Positions 46,028 through 56,548 of a stretch of DNA of 64,000 nt are shown here, in pieces. The stretch comes from Coxiella endosymbiont of Dermacentor marginatus (GTDB lineage: Bacteria > Pseudomonadota > Gammaproteobacteria > Coxiellales > Coxiellaceae): the NCBI RefSeq assembly GCF_907164955.1, contig NZ_OU015521.1, forward strand, positions 186,001 to 250,000, given 5' to 3'. A model generated the notes under the pieces. That model was not told the DNA's origin, searched no databases, and saw nothing but the letters and a program-made list of their open reading frames with translations. The position numbers were made by a program, and so were the translations under genes. Within the stretch, counting starts at the first letter, position 1; every line of letters begins with the position of its first letter.

Positions 46028-46259
46028 TCGCCACTCGCTCAATTTTTAATTGAATAGCTTCGTTTTGCCGGAGAGTAAGATAAAAATCACGTACCTGTAT
46101 CTGGATTGGATCTCCTAGCGGAGCCCGCCGAATTACTTGAAATTGAGTATTTGGCGTGAGACCCATGGCAAGCAATTTTCGTCGATAAGATTCATCACCT
46201 GGATGAAACCCACAAATCCTACCCATGTCACCAAAATTTAAGTCGGAAAGAGTCAACAT
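46020..46259 (-). CDS. feoA: Ferrous iron transport protein FeoA
   Basis: Small SH3-fold cytosolic partner of FeoB, 79 residues, with the family hallmarks LLAMGLTPNTQFQVIRRAPLGDPIQIQVRDFYLTLR. First gene of the feo operon, behind a Fur-box-like sequence about 80 bases upstream. A Shine-Dalgarno AGGAGG lies immediately upstream of the ATG (cctcct on the plus strand near 46261). Confidence 0.95.
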   Translation of the reverse strand: MLTLSDLNFGDMGRICGFHPGDESYRRKLLAMGLTPNTQFQVIRRAPLGDPIQIQVRDFYLTLRQNEAIQLKIERVANE

Positions 46260-46776
46260 TCCTCCTTTTAAATGAGAATGAGATGCAATTGTATAATTCG
46301 CTATTATCCTCGTAATTCCAGATTGGTGTCAAGAAAATTGAGAATCATTCTCGTTAAATATGACCAATCTTCAGAACCGCTCTTTCTAAAAAATTCTGTG
46401 CAACAGAAAAATGATTTCTAGAGTTCTTTAAAAATCTCTCTAAAATATTAAAGAGCTTTTTCCTATTGGTTCTTAAGAGATTTGAACTATAAGATTAGAT
46501 AAATTTACGCCGATTCTTATTTTAATTACGAAATTTTGGATGACTAAAGAAGATGACGGACCAGTTTAAATCAGGTATTCGCATTCAATGCTTCTCGAAG
46601 TTTAATCAAATGAGCACGAAAAATAGATGCGCGTAGCTTTGAAGTAGCCAAAAAATGATCTCTTAAATAGCTTCTTTAAACTAAAGAGCCATTTAGTTAT
46701 TACTTATAACTTTCCTTTTTCAGTCTATTTAGCATTAGTAAAGATGTTCTATTCTTTTTCTTTGAAAACAATTTCA
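46260..46776. other. Gap between feoA and the ABC-transporter ATPase gene
   Basis: 517 bases containing the feo promoter region and its Fur box (46339-46353); beyond that I see nothing. Confidence 0.55.
46339..46353. promoter_or_regulatory. Fur box upstream of feoABC
   Basis: TGAGAATCATTCTCG fits the 7-1-7 Fur consensus TGATAATnATTATCA (TGAGAAT-C-ATTCTCg) as an almost perfect inverted repeat; only the last base breaks symmetry. A second weaker half-site, tgagaatgaga, lies at 46273. The position is right for iron-dependent repression of feo. Confidence 0.8.
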
Positions 46777-48078
46777 TTAAGGGTTCTCTAAACTTAGAAT
46801 ACCTGAATTATAATCGTAAGCAAAAATTTCTGCATATCGACCCCAGTCAATGACAGTAGTTAAAACTTCGCTCGCTGTCTGCTCACTGAGATAATTCTCA
46901 AGATTATCCAGAAAGTGCTCTTTAGAAATCTCGTGGTTGAGATGTTTATTTAATTCTTGGCAGATTTTACTTGCTAATGGAACACATTCAATTAAATGCC
47001 TTGCAAATATTTTTTTACGTTCTAGAATGTTAGCTTCTGCTAATTGACGTCCTGCCTTTGTTAATTCGATGTCTCCACCGGAGACGCGAGCAAAATGCAG
47101 TATTTCAAGTGCTTCTGTAATAGGAAATAACGCATCAATTTCATAATGTAATTCTTCCGTTAATTCAGGTAAATCTATTTTTTTCTGCTCATAAGAAGCT
47201 AATGTTTCTATAAAGCCCATCATTTCAGAAATGGGTACTTGCGGTAACCTATAGCCAATATCGATAGTCTTAAATTTAATGGCTTCTGGAACAGCTTCTA
47301 CCGATGATGGTTTTGTCATTAATCCATAAATATTATCTACGATTTGACGAAATTTTGGATCTTGATCATTTCGCAAATGCGGCAAGTCAACTTTCACTTC
47401 TGCACGAATAGTTCCTGGATTAATTGAAAATACTAAAATGCGATCCGCTAAAAATGCGGCTTCTTCAATATTATGAGTTACGATAATTACATTTTTAATG
47501 TTAGTTTTTCCAGAACGCCATATATTAATTAAATCACTTCTTAAATTTTCAGCCGTTAAAACATCTAACGCTGAAAATGGCTCATCCATTAATAGCACTT
47601 CTGGATCTACAACTAATGCTCGTGCTAACCCAACCCGTTGAGACATACCGCCGGATAATTCTTTTGGATAAGCCGATTCAAAACCATCAAGGCCCACGAC
47701 ATCAATAGCTTTAAGAGCACGAGCCCGACGCTCCTCACGGAGGACACCTCGGGCTTCTAGACCTAATTCAACGTTTCCTAATACCGTAAGCCACGGCATC
47801 AATGCAAAATGTTGAAACACCATACTTAATCCAGGAACAGGTGCAACGATGGGTTTATCGTGATAAAGAACTACTCCAGATGAAGGCTTAATCAAGCCTG
47901 CAATAATTCGCAGTAGAGTGGATTTTCCAGATCCGGATTTTCCTAAAATTGCGATAATTTCACCCTCATTTAAATTAAAGTTTATACGATCTAGCACTAA
48001 TAAATCCTGTAAACCTTGTTTTTTAAATAGTTTACTTACATTTCTAACTTCGGTGATAGGATGATTATTTTTTCTCAC
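46777..48078 (-). CDS. ABC transporter ATP-binding protein, nitrate/sulfonate type with C-terminal AAA-associated domain
   Basis: The 433 residues comprise an N-terminal ATPase domain (about 1-260). It has Walker A GKSGSGKST near 48-56, signature LSGGMSQRVGLARAL near 141-155, Walker B VLLMDEP near 161 and the switch His in VTHN near 201. A C-terminal AAA-associated domain of about 160 residues (PF09821 type) follows. This architecture occurs with double-permease NitT/TauT-like importers of unknown substrate. It lies 20 bases downstream of the permease gene. No substrate-binding protein is encoded nearby. Confidence 0.93.
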   Translation of the reverse strand: MRKNNHPITEVRNVSKLFKKQGLQDLLVLDRINFNLNEGEIIAILGKSGSGKSTLLRIIAGLIKPSSGVVLYHDKPIVAPVPGLSMVFQHFALMPWLTVLGNVELGLEARGVLREERRARALKAIDVVGLDGFESAYPKELSGGMSQRVGLARALVVDPEVLLMDEPFSALDVLTAENLRSDLINIWRSGKTNIKNVIIVTHNIEEAAFLADRILVFSINPGTIRAEVKVDLPHLRNDQDPKFRQIVDNIYGLMTKPSSVEAVPEAIKFKTIDIGYRLPQVPISEMMGFIETLASYEQKKIDLPELTEELHYEIDALFPITEALEILHFARVSGGDIELTKAGRQLAEANILERKKIFARHLIECVPLASKICQELNKHLNHEISKEHFLDNLENYLSEQTASEVLTTVIDWGRYAEIFAYDYNSGILSLENP

Positions 48079-48098
48079 GATCCACTACTCTGCCTGTT

Positions 48099-49892
48099 TT
48101 ATTTAACCTGAAAATGTTCTTCCGCCAATCGATATAGCGGTCTCCACAGGCCGTGATTAAATGTTAATACATATAAAGACATCACCATAATCACTAGAGC
48201 AAGACGTGGAAAATCACCTTGTTGAGAAACAGATGTGATATAAGCACCCAATCCGATTGCATGTAAATGCGTGTCTCCCCAGTTCACTGCTTCAGCAATA
48301 ATACTTGTGTTCCAAGCACTACCTGCTGCCGTAATGGCGCCTGTAATGTAATAAGGAAATATTCCTGGTAACATAAATCGTTTCCACCAGAGCCACCCCG
48401 TAACGTTCAATGTACCAACAGCATGGTGTAAGTTTTTAGGTAACGCCATTACTCCAGCAATGACGTTGAATAAAATGTACCATTGTGCGCTTAAAATCAT
48501 CAGCGGTGAAGTCCAAATATTTACATTTAAAGCAAATCGAATGATGCAAACCACTATGATTGGAAATAACAAATTAGCAGGAAATGCTGCTAAAAACTGC
48601 GCGATAGGCTGAACTACTCGAGAGATATTCGGTCGTAAACCAACCCAAACTCCAATAGGCACCCAAATGAGAGAACTGAAAATAAGTAAAATAGTAACAC
48701 GTAATCCTGTCACAAAACCCAAATAAAAGACGTGAAATATCTCAGACCAACTCACTTCAGCTAAAATAAAACGCATTAACAAGTAAAAAGAGATCGCCAA
48801 TGCCAAAATTAAAAGCATATTCCAGCTTATAGTAAAAAACCGACGGAATAAATGTCGATATTCAGAAAATTTTCGTGGAAGACGATAATGAAAGATCCGG
48901 CAATTAACGATAGTGTTTCCTAATAAAGAGAAATATTTACCAATAAAACGTAAAAATCGCGTACGCTGAAATAAATTTAATATCCACGATTGTGCTTCAC
49001 TTTCGCCTACATTTACTTCCGCACTGAATTTTTCTGCCCAAGCAACAAGTGGACGAAACAACAATTGATCATATAATGCAATCACGATAATCATTGTGAT
49101 AATCACATAAATCACAGCCATTTTATCCGCGCGCTTAATTGCCAAACCGATGTAAGAACCAATGCCCGGTAACATAATATCGTGTCCTGCTACAGTAATC
49201 GCTTCTGAAGCCACTAAAAAAATCCAACTACCTGACATGGATATCATGGTATTCCACAATAAACCTGGTGTAGCAAATGGAGCTTCCACTCGCCAAAAGC
49301 ATTGCCAAGCAGATAATTGCAACATTGTAGAAGCTTCTTGTAAATCATTTGGCACAGTTCGAAGGCTTTGATAAAAACTCAATGCCATATTCCATGCCTG
49401 TGCTGTAAAGATTGCGAATAATGCTGCACATTCAGGGCCTAATAAGCTACCGTGAAATATGGAAACAAAAGTAGCTACCGTAATTGTTAAAAAACCTAAC
49501 ACGGGTACGGATTGTAAAATATCAATTATAGGGATAATAATGCGTTCAGCATTGCGGCTTTTGGCAGCCCAAGTACCAAAAGTAAATGCAAATAATAGTG
49601 AAAAAAACATTGCGATTAACATGCGTAATATAGTCCGTAATGCATAATACGGCAGCATGGTCGGATCTAATGAAATAGAGAGAGGCTGCCCTAAATCAAA
49701 CCTTGCCATCATTGCATTGGCGCCATAACCTAGTAAAACAAGAATGGCTAAAACCAATAAAAGAGCGACTGCGTCCCAATAATTCGGGATCGGAGATAAA
49801 ATAACTTCATTTTTTGCATACGTTTTTTTTTTAAATAACAACACGTCCTCTCTATTTCTTTTTCTTTTATGGAGTAATTTTGGTGGCATCAA
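48099..49892 (-). CDS. ABC transporter permease with two fused BPD transmembrane domains
   Basis: The 597-residue inner-membrane protein contains two binding-protein-dependent permease domains in tandem (about 85-290 and 365-590). Each ends in an EAA-type loop (LQEASTMLQLSAWQCFWRVEAP near 189, and VGTLNVTGWLWWKRFMLPGIF near 488). About twelve membrane helices are expected. The family partner is the AAA-associated ATPase just downstream. A basic N-terminal segment (MMPPKLLHKRKRN) precedes the first helix, so the start may be a few residues further in. The substrate is unknown. Confidence 0.9.
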   Translation of the reverse strand: MMPPKLLHKRKRNREDVLLFKKKTYAKNEVILSPIPNYWDAVALLLVLAILVLLGYGANAMMARFDLGQPLSISLDPTMLPYYALRTILRMLIAMFFSLLFAFTFGTWAAKSRNAERIIIPIIDILQSVPVLGFLTITVATFVSIFHGSLLGPECAALFAIFTAQAWNMALSFYQSLRTVPNDLQEASTMLQLSAWQCFWRVEAPFATPGLLWNTMISMSGSWIFLVASEAITVAGHDIMLPGIGSYIGLAIKRADKMAVIYVIITMIIVIALYDQLLFRPLVAWAEKFSAEVNVGESEAQSWILNLFQRTRFLRFIGKYFSLLGNTIVNCRIFHYRLPRKFSEYRHLFRRFFTISWNMLLILALAISFYLLMRFILAEVSWSEIFHVFYLGFVTGLRVTILLIFSSLIWVPIGVWVGLRPNISRVVQPIAQFLAAFPANLLFPIIVVCIIRFALNVNIWTSPLMILSAQWYILFNVIAGVMALPKNLHHAVGTLNVTGWLWWKRFMLPGIFPYYITGAITAAGSAWNTSIIAEAVNWGDTHLHAIGLGAYITSVSQQGDFPRLALVIMVMSLYVLTFNHGLWRPLYRLAEEHFQVK

Positions 49893-50195
49893 CTGAAACT
49901 GAGAAACACCACATCCGATAAATCAAGATTCGATAATTTCTACTATAACTAACTATCGTCCATCGGCTTTCTACATTACCTGCAAAAACCTAAATTTAGG
50001 TGCAGTTTGGAAAACTATCATTATAGTCCTATGGACTATATAGGGAACTACTGGAAGTTTTTAAGCAAGGTGTGGTGTGATACACACAGCGCTCCTAGAC
50101 CTCACAAAGAGGTAAGTTATTCAAAATTTGAGAACTTTACAGTGGTTTTTTAAAAAAGGCAACCTTCCTCTCTTTTGATTCCTTTTTTTCTATTT
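49893..50195. other. Upstream region of the ABC transporter with two palindromes
   Basis: About 300 bases between engB and the permease. acctaaatttaggt (49988-50001) is a perfect 14-base palindrome. tatagtcc-tat-ggactata (50022-50040) has two perfect 8-base arms. They lie 96-148 bases upstream of the permease start, where an operator or promoter would be. Confidence 0.5.
50022..50040. promoter_or_regulatory. Candidate operator: 19-base palindrome upstream of the ABC permease
   Basis: Perfect 8-base arms around TAT, about 130 bases upstream of the permease start. No regulator can be named; AT-rich DNA produces such palindromes by chance, but the arms here contain GTCC/GGAC. Confidence 0.35.
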
Positions 50196-50813
50196 TTATC
50201 GATACCAATCATTTAATACTAATTTTACTCCATCCAAACCATTACTGCTCCGGTTGTGAGAAGAAAATAATTGAATGGATATCTTATTGCTGTTCTTATT
50301 GCCGTATCTAGTATTCAGCCAATGTTGTACTTCACTAAGAACTTTTTTCGCTACGCTTTGATTAAGTTTATCTGATTTCGTGAGGAGTATGTGAAGAGAA
50401 ATATTGTATTTCACCACCCACTCAATCACATCCTCGTCCATCCCTTTTAAAGGGTGTCGTATATCCATAACTACTACTAATCCTTTTAAACAGTTCCGTT
50501 TTTTTAAATAACTCCTAACTAACTTTTCCCATCGTTCTTGAATTATACGAGGAACTTTAGCGTAACCATAGCCTGGTAAATCTACCAAACGCTGTTTCTC
50601 ATTTAAGGCAAAAAAATTAATCATTTGCGTCCGGCCAGGCATTTTACTGGTACGCGCTAAACCTTTAATACCTGTAATTGCATTTAATGCGCTCGATTTT
50701 CCGGCATTAGATCGACCAATGAACGCAACCTCGGTTCCCTTATCCGGCGGAAAATTACTAAATTCAGCCGCACTATTAAGGTATTTTGTCTCTTGATAGA
50801 TGGTGGATATCAT
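50196..50813 (-). CDS. engB: Ribosome biogenesis GTP-binding protein EngB (YihA/YsxC)
   Basis: Essential small GTPase for assembly of the large ribosomal subunit and, in E. coli, for division. The 205 residues have G1 GRSNAGKSS (33-41), G2 region [11 protein letters not shown]3 [10 protein letters not shown] near 78, and G4 TKSDKLN near 143. Length is typical. It is followed downstream by the ABC transporter but is separated from it by about 300 bases. Confidence 0.95.
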   Translation of the reverse strand: MISTIYQETKYLNSAAEFSNFPPDKGTEVAFIGRSNAGKSSALNAITGIKGLARTSKMPGRTQMINFFALNEKQRLVDLPGYGYAKVPRIIQERWEKLVRSYLKKRNCLKGLVVVMDIRHPLKGMDEDVIEWVVKYNISLHILLTKSDKLNQSVAKKVLSEVQHWLNTRYGNKNSNKISIQLFSSHNRSSNGLDGVKLVLNDWYR

Positions 50814-51726
50814 AGTTCGATCATAAACTTAAATGTTTAATCTTGAAGGGTAAAGTATAACACTGTTTAAGATAAAATACGGAACTTTATCTAATTTTTT
50901 AAATTTAGTTCTTGTATAAATCCGAATAGGCAACGTTCTTTTATCCATTTCTCAGATAAATGATGTGTTGAGCATCAATGTTGGTTACTCATCCCCTAAA
51001 AAAATTAAATGACGAATTAAATGGAAAACTAATTGAGAGGCCGAAATTGTTATAACAGCAACTATTCAACAATAACTTAATGGCTTAATTCAGTACTTCA
51101 TTCAGAAGATGGGCGGCTTGTGAGTATAATATTTTTCTATATTCCCATTTAGCCTATATGGTAGAAGTAGAGAATCTAAAGGATCTAAGAAGAGAGAAGA
51201 ACTTGATAAATTCTTCCTGCCAAATTGGACTTTATTGAAAGTAATCATCACTTTATCCTGAACCTGCGAAAATTAAAACAAAAATTTTTCCTGTTAATTT
51301 AGGAGATTTTTTGAATGGCAGAATAAATTTCCTTTCCTTTCCTTTCCTTTCCTTTCAAGTTTCCAATTTTCAAGGAATCTTCGTTTTTTTGAACAAGTTT
51401 ATCGTAAAGAGCACAAACAGTAATAACAATTTTCTAGGAAGTGAATAAACTTTTCAATATGAGATAAACTTGCAATAGTAAGCGTTGGAATTAAACATTT
51501 AACTAACAACTATTTTATTAAAATCGTCTTTTCCTTCCTCGGAACTTAAAAATTAACACAAGTCATTTTCTAAAATAACTTTTTTCTTATTAATTGAAGA
51601 CAGACCGTTACTCAACGAGAAGATGTGATCTATACTAAATTCATATAATTATTCAACACGACAACCATCATAAGATTAAGATTAAATTGTTAACCGAAAA
51701 CAACTACTTTTCTAAGGAAGTAGCAT
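50814..51726. other. Gene desert between engB and fba
   Basis: 913 bases, AT-rich, with no frame or relic I can assign. It contains the ccttt tandem repeat at 51331-51355. Confidence 0.5.
51331..51355. repeat. Tandem repeat, five copies of ccttt
   Basis: Five perfect copies of the 5-mer, preceded by TTT. Simple slippage repeat in gene-free DNA. Confidence 0.85.
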
Positions 51727-52797
51727 CTATGCATTCCGAACTCTCGGTTCAAGCTCATCATTTTTATAACGTTTCATCATATTTTCTAGTGAAATCACTT
51801 TGATTTTGTCGGCTTGCCCCGCAGTGGCAAACGCTTCATAACGTATTTCACATATGGCTTTCATTGCTTTTAGTGCTTCACTTAAGTATTTTCGCGGATC
51901 AAATTGAGAGGGATTTTTAACCAGATAACGACGAATGGCTCCTGTAGAAGCTAATCTTAAATCCGTATCAATGTTAACTTTCCGAACACCATAGCGAATG
52001 CCTTCTTGGATTTCTTCAATAGGTACACCATAGGTTTCAGGAATTTTACCTCCGTACTTATTAATTATCTTAAGCCACTCCTGGGGAACTGATGAAGATC
52101 CATGCATTACTAAATGGGTATCGGGTAGTCGTTCATGGATAGCTTTGATTCTATCAATAAAAAGCACCTCCCCAGTTGGAAGTTGTGAGAACTTGTAAGC
52201 ACCATGACTGGTGCCAATAGCAATGGCTAACGCATCTACTTTAGTTTTTTTAACAAAATCAGCAGCTTGTTCAGGATCCGTTAACATCTGCTCATATGAT
52301 AATCTCTTTTCAGAATCCAAATCATCCTTTTTGCTTGCTTTTAATTTTTCCAGCGAGCCTAAGCAACCAAGCTCCCCCTCTACCGAAACACCACAAGCAT
52401 GTGCCATTTGTGCTGTTAATGCTGTTACTGAGATATTATATTCATAATCTGAAGGAGTTTTTTGATCTTCAAGAAGAGAACCGTCCATCATTACTGATGT
52501 AAACCCCATTTGAATAGACCGTTGGCATACTGATGGTGAAGCACCATGATCTTGATGCATGCAAATCGGGATATGTGGCCATTCTTCGGTTGCTGCAAGA
52601 ATGAGCGCACGAATAAAATGAGGACCAGCGTATTGGCGTGCACTCGCTGAGGCTTGAACGATAACTGGGCTTCTCATTTTATCAGCTGCTTCCATAATTG
52701 CACGTACTTGCTCTAAGTTACTGACATTGAAAGCAGGAACTCCATACCCGTGCTCGGCAGCGTGATCTAATAGTTGCCGTAAAGTGATAAGAGCCAC
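51727..52797 (-). CDS. fba: Fructose-bisphosphate aldolase, class II
   Basis: Zinc-dependent cleavage of fructose 1,6-bisphosphate. The 356 residues show zinc and catalytic residues in CMHQDHGAS near 78-86, [10 protein letters not shown] near 138, GTSHGAYKF near 197, and MHGSSSVP near 230; the NIDTDLRLA phosphate-binding segment is near 277. It belongs to the class IIB-like lineage of Coxiella and relatives, and length is normal. In C. burnetii, as I recall, pyk and pgk stand between this gene and gap; here only 389 bases do. Confidence 0.97.
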   Translation of the reverse strand: MALITLRQLLDHAAEHGYGVPAFNVSNLEQVRAIMEAADKMRSPVIVQASASARQYAGPHFIRALILAATEEWPHIPICMHQDHGASPSVCQRSIQMGFTSVMMDGSLLEDQKTPSDYEYNISVTALTAQMAHACGVSVEGELGCLGSLEKLKASKKDDLDSEKRLSYEQMLTDPEQAADFVKKTKVDALAIAIGTSHGAYKFSQLPTGEVLFIDRIKAIHERLPDTHLVMHGSSSVPQEWLKIINKYGGKIPETYGVPIEEIQEGIRYGVRKVNIDTDLRLASTGAIRRYLVKNPSQFDPRKYLSEALKAMKAICEIRYEAFATAGQADKIKVISLENMMKRYKNDELEPRVRNA

Positions 52798-53186
52798 AAA
52801 ATCTCCTTCTTTTTTATGTTTTATTATGAACCACTTTTAAAGGGTAAAATCTTTATGGCTTTATAAGCTATCCATCTCCATTGTATCTATATGATCACCC
52901 TTACCCCAACATTATAAAATTCTCATTATTAAATAAGCTCTTTTCCCATAAAAAATAGTTCTCGCGTAAGCTACTATTTAGAGTATATTCTGCAACTTCT
53001 ATTGCGATAGAGATTACACATAAACGTCCTAACTATAACGAAAAAATCAAGTGGTTTTTTTTTATGTGCCGAGTTAAAAGCAGAATCGTTATTATTTTAA
53101 CCAACATAATTTGAACATCATCGGCAATTGTGCTATTTTTCCTTAAATATAATTAAGGCCTTGTGAATGAAAGTACGTTTGTTTTT
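52798..53186. other. 389-bp gap where pgk and pyk would be expected
   Basis: AT-rich, no frame resembling phosphoglycerate kinase (about 390 residues) or pyruvate kinase (about 470 residues) in any piece. The stretch is too short to hold either, so the genes are deleted here, not merely mutated. Confidence 0.6.
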
Positions 53187-54194
53187 TTATTTTAAAAAAG
53201 CATCCGCTACATCTAACATACGGTTAGAAAACCCCCACTCATTATCGTACCAAGAGATAACCTTTACTAGTTTATCGATTATTCGAGTTTGACCTGCATC
53301 AAAAACTGATGAATGCGGGTTATGATTAAAATCGATAGAAACAAGCGGCTCTTCATTATAACCAATAACACCTTTCATTTTACCCAAACAAACTTCTTTC
53401 ATCAAGGCATTAACTTCTAAAACATTCACTGATTTTTTGGCATTAAAAGTAAAATCAATCACAGAAACATTAATTGTAGGCACACGAATAGCATAACCAT
53501 CTAATTTTCCATTTAATTCTGGCAATACCAACCCAACAGCAACGGCAGCTCCAGTTTTGGTAGGAATCATTGATTGTGTAGCTGCACGTGCTCGATGCAA
53601 ATCTCTATGATAGCTATCAGTAAGGTTTTGATCGTTAGTATAAGAATGAACAGTTACCATTAACCCACGTTTAATTCCAATTTCATCATTTAATACTTTC
53701 ACCAGAGGTGCCAAACAGTTTGTTGTACACGAGGCATTAGAAATAATTCTATCTTCTTTAGTAATAGTATTTTCATTAATACCAAATACAATGGTTTTGA
53801 TATTATTACCAGCGGGTGCAGAAATTAAAACTCTTTTTGCTCCAGCGCTCAAATGCGCCTCAGATTTTTCTTTATTCGTGAATAATCCTGTACATTCGAG
53901 CACTAAATCAATACCAAGTTCTCGCCAGGGTAATTCTTTTGGATTTCTTATCGAAAATACTTTAATTTTATCGCCATTAATCACTAGTCCTTCTTTGTCA
54001 ACGCTCACGTCAGCTGGAAATAGTCCATGCACTGAGTCATATTTAGTTAAATGAGCAGCATTGATGTTGGTATCTCCCAAATCATTAATGGCAACAATTT
54101 TAAAGTCATGATGCCTCTTTGATTCGTAAAAAGCCCGTAAAATATTTCGGCCAATGCGGCCATAACCATTAATAGCAATTTTATATGCCATGTT
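53187..54194 (-). CDS. gap: Glyceraldehyde-3-phosphate dehydrogenase
   Basis: NAD-dependent oxidation of glyceraldehyde 3-phosphate. The start is ATG 54194 ([16 protein letters not shown], 335 residues), preceded by GAGGAGA six bases upstream. A TTG-initiated frame to 54212 would translate the Shine-Dalgarno itself. The active-site Cys lies in [12 protein letters not shown] near 155, and [25 protein letters not shown] and [12 protein letters not shown] follow. It lies 22 bases downstream of tkt. Confidence 0.98.
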   Translation of the reverse strand, partial: NMAYKIAINGYGRIGRNILRAFYESKRHHDFKIVAINDLGDTNINAAHLTKYDSVHGLFPADVSVDKEGLVINGDKIKVFSIRNPKELPWRELGIDLVLECTGLFTNKEKSEAHLSAGAKRVLISAPAGNNIKTIVFGINENTITKEDRIISNASCTTNCLAPLVKVLNDEIGIKRGLMVTVHSYTNDQNLTDSYHRDLHRARAATQSMIPTKTGAAVAVGLVLPELNGKLDGYAIRVPTINVSVIDFTFNAKKSVNVLEVNALMKEVCLGKMKGVIGYNEEPLVSIDFNHNPHSSVFDAGQTRIIDKLVKVISWYDNEWGFSNRMLDVADAFLK

Positions 54195-54216
54195 ATCTCT
54201 CCTCAGTTTCAAATTT

Positions 54217-56208
54217 TTAGAAAAACCCTTTCACTGTATCAATAATCCGTTTTGGAGTGAATCCATATTCATGATACATCACTTGATAAGGTGCTGAAGC
54301 GCCAAATCGATCGATCCCAATTACCTTACCTTCGCGCCCAACAAATTGGTACCAATAATCTGGATGAGCTGCCTCGATAGCAATGCGCTTGGTTATGTGT
54401 GAAGATAAAACTGATTCCTGGTAATTGATATCTTGATTTTTAAAAATTTCACAACAGGGCATAGAAACAACTCGTACCGGAATGTTTTTTTCCAAAGCTT
54501 TTGCAACTTCAACAGCAATCATTACTTCAGAACCCGTAGCTATTAGAATAACTTGAGCTGGTTTTGTCGCCTCCCACAATATATATCCTCCTCTTGCAAT
54601 TAATTTCATTTGTTTCAAATCATGATGCTGATGGGTAACCTTTTGACGAGTTAATAAAATACAACTTGGTCCATAATGCTCAATCATCTCTCGCCAAGCC
54701 ACTGCTGTTTCGGTACCGTCACAAGGACGCCACACATACAAATTTGGAATCATTCGCAAAGAAGGCAATTGCTCAATTGGTTGGTGCGTAGGACCATCTT
54801 CTCCCAAACCAATCGAATCATGAGAATAAACAAAAATAGTATGTGCCTGAGTAAGCGCTGCTAGACGTATAGCATTTCGCGCATAATCTGAAAAAGTTAA
54901 AAAAGTACCAACAAAAGCAATAAAACCACCGTGTAGTGCAATGCCGTTTGCTATAGCTGTCATCGCGAATTCTCGCACACCATATTCAATATAATTTCCC
55001 TGACGATTTTCTTTACTCAAAATATTCGCGCCCGACCATTTTGTGCAATTCGATTCTGATAAATCGGCAGAACCACCAATTAATTCAGGTAATGAAGGTA
55101 CAATAGCGTTTAAACATTTCAAAGATAATTTACGTGTAGCACTGTCTTCTTTCAATTCTTCCATATTTAAAATAAATTTTTCTACTGTTTTAGCATAGTC
55201 TACGGATAATAATTTTTTCTGTCGTCGCAAAAATTCTTTTGCTAACTTAGGATGATGTTTTTCATAATGAGTGAATAATTGATTCCACTGAGTTTCGCGT
55301 TCTTCCCCTTTTTCTCTCGCATCCCATGCAGCATAAATTTCCTGAGGAATTTCAAATGGCGGATAAAGCCAATTTAAAATTTTTCGAGCACCGGCAACTT
55401 CTTCCTTTCCTAGAGGAGCTCCATGTGTCAACGCTTGGCCTGCCAAAATAGGCGCACCATAACCAATAATCGTTTTGCAACAAATTAGTGTTGGCTTAGT
55501 GATTTCATTTTTTGCAACAATAATAGCTTGAGAAATGACGTCGGGATCATGCCCATCTATATGTGGAATTACTTGCCATCCATAAGCTTCAAAGCGCTTT
55601 GGTGTGTTATCGGTAAACCACCCTCGCACATCTCCATCGATAGAGGTACCGTTATCGTCATAAAAAACAATTAATTTTCCTAGACCTAAGGTTCCTGCTA
55701 ACGAACAAGCTTCATGGGAAATACCTTCCATGAGATCCCCGTCACCTGCAAAAACATACGTGTGATGATCCACTATGATTGGAAAATTCTTACGATTAAA
55801 AGTTCTAGCTAAAACTTGTTCGGCGATAGCCATTCCCACCCCATTGGCTAAACCTTGCCCAAGTGGACCCGTTGTCGTTTCAACACCAGGAGTGTGCCCA
55901 AATTCAGGATGACCTGGTGTGCGTGAATGGAACTGACGAAAATTTTTTAAGTCTTCAATTGTTAAATCAAACCCACTTAAGTGTAACAGCGCGTATTGTA
56001 ACATGGCTCCATGACCGTTAGATAAAATAAATCGATCACGATTGAACCAATAAGGATTAGTAGGATTGAATTTTAAAAAATCGCGCCACAATACTTCAGC
56101 AATATCCGCCATGCCCATTGGCATTCCGGGATGTCCAGAACTAGCTTTTTCTACAGCATCCATTGTCAACACACGAATTGCATTAGCACACTCTCGGCGT
56201 GATAGCAT
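54217..56208 (-). CDS. tkt: Transketolase
   Basis: Thiamine-diphosphate enzyme of the pentose-phosphate pathway. The 663 residues are full length. The ThDP motif is [18 protein letters not shown] near 156 with [24 protein letters not shown] is near 104, and [20 protein letters not shown] is near 457. A C-terminal domain has [11 protein letters not shown] and [17 protein letters not shown]. First gene of a tkt-gap unit on the minus strand, divergent from glmS. Confidence 0.98.
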   Translation of the reverse strand: MLSRRECANAIRVLTMDAVEKASSGHPGMPMGMADIAEVLWRDFLKFNPTNPYWFNRDRFILSNGHGAMLQYALLHLSGFDLTIEDLKNFRQFHSRTPGHPEFGHTPGVETTTGPLGQGLANGVGMAIAEQVLARTFNRKNFPIIVDHHTYVFAGDGDLMEGISHEACSLAGTLGLGKLIVFYDDNGTSIDGDVRGWFTDNTPKRFEAYGWQVIPHIDGHDPDVISQAIIVAKNEITKPTLICCKTIIGYGAPILAGQALTHGAPLGKEEVAGARKILNWLYPPFEIPQEIYAAWDAREKGEERETQWNQLFTHYEKHHPKLAKEFLRRQKKLLSVDYAKTVEKFILNMEELKEDSATRKLSLKCLNAIVPSLPELIGGSADLSESNCTKWSGANILSKENRQGNYIEYGVREFAMTAIANGIALHGGFIAFVGTFLTFSDYARNAIRLAALTQAHTIFVYSHDSIGLGEDGPTHQPIEQLPSLRMIPNLYVWRPCDGTETAVAWREMIEHYGPSCILLTRQKVTHQHHDLKQMKLIARGGYILWEATKPAQVILIATGSEVMIAVEVAKALEKNIPVRVVSMPCCEIFKNQDINYQESVLSSHITKRIAIEAAHPDYWYQFVGREGKVIGIDRFGASAPYQVMYHEYGFTPKRIIDTVKGFF

Positions 56209-56548
56209 AAACCTTTTCCTTTGATAATTCTAAAAATTAGAATTCTAAATTAAAACATAAATATCAAACTATAGATGGTAACGCGTCTAAAGAGGTTACG
56301 CAATTTTAAGAGGTTTGGTGTTAAGTAAAATTGACGTTAAGTAAAATTCTCGGTCGAAAATTAGAGCATTCAGATTAACATTGGATAATATTACAGGACT
56401 GTAACACTTTGAGGTCTAAGCGTATTATCTCCTAGAGGTTAGGAATGTTGTTAATCTTATTATAAATCTCCAATTTTCCAAAAATAGAAATATAATCCAA
56501 TGGGAAGTATAATTCTGTTTTTAAATTTTTCGATAAAGGAATGAAACG
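56209..56548. other. Divergent promoter region between tkt and glmS
   Basis: 340 bases that must contain both promoters. No clear -35/-10 pair, riboswitch or small RNA is recognisable; a glmS ribozyme (known from Firmicutes) is not seen. Confidence 0.5.

Noticed and set aside
54195-54212. Six-residue N-terminal extension of gap from a TTG
   Set aside because: It would translate the GAGGAGA Shine-Dalgarno itself; ATG 54194 gives the canonical [15 protein letters not shown] start.
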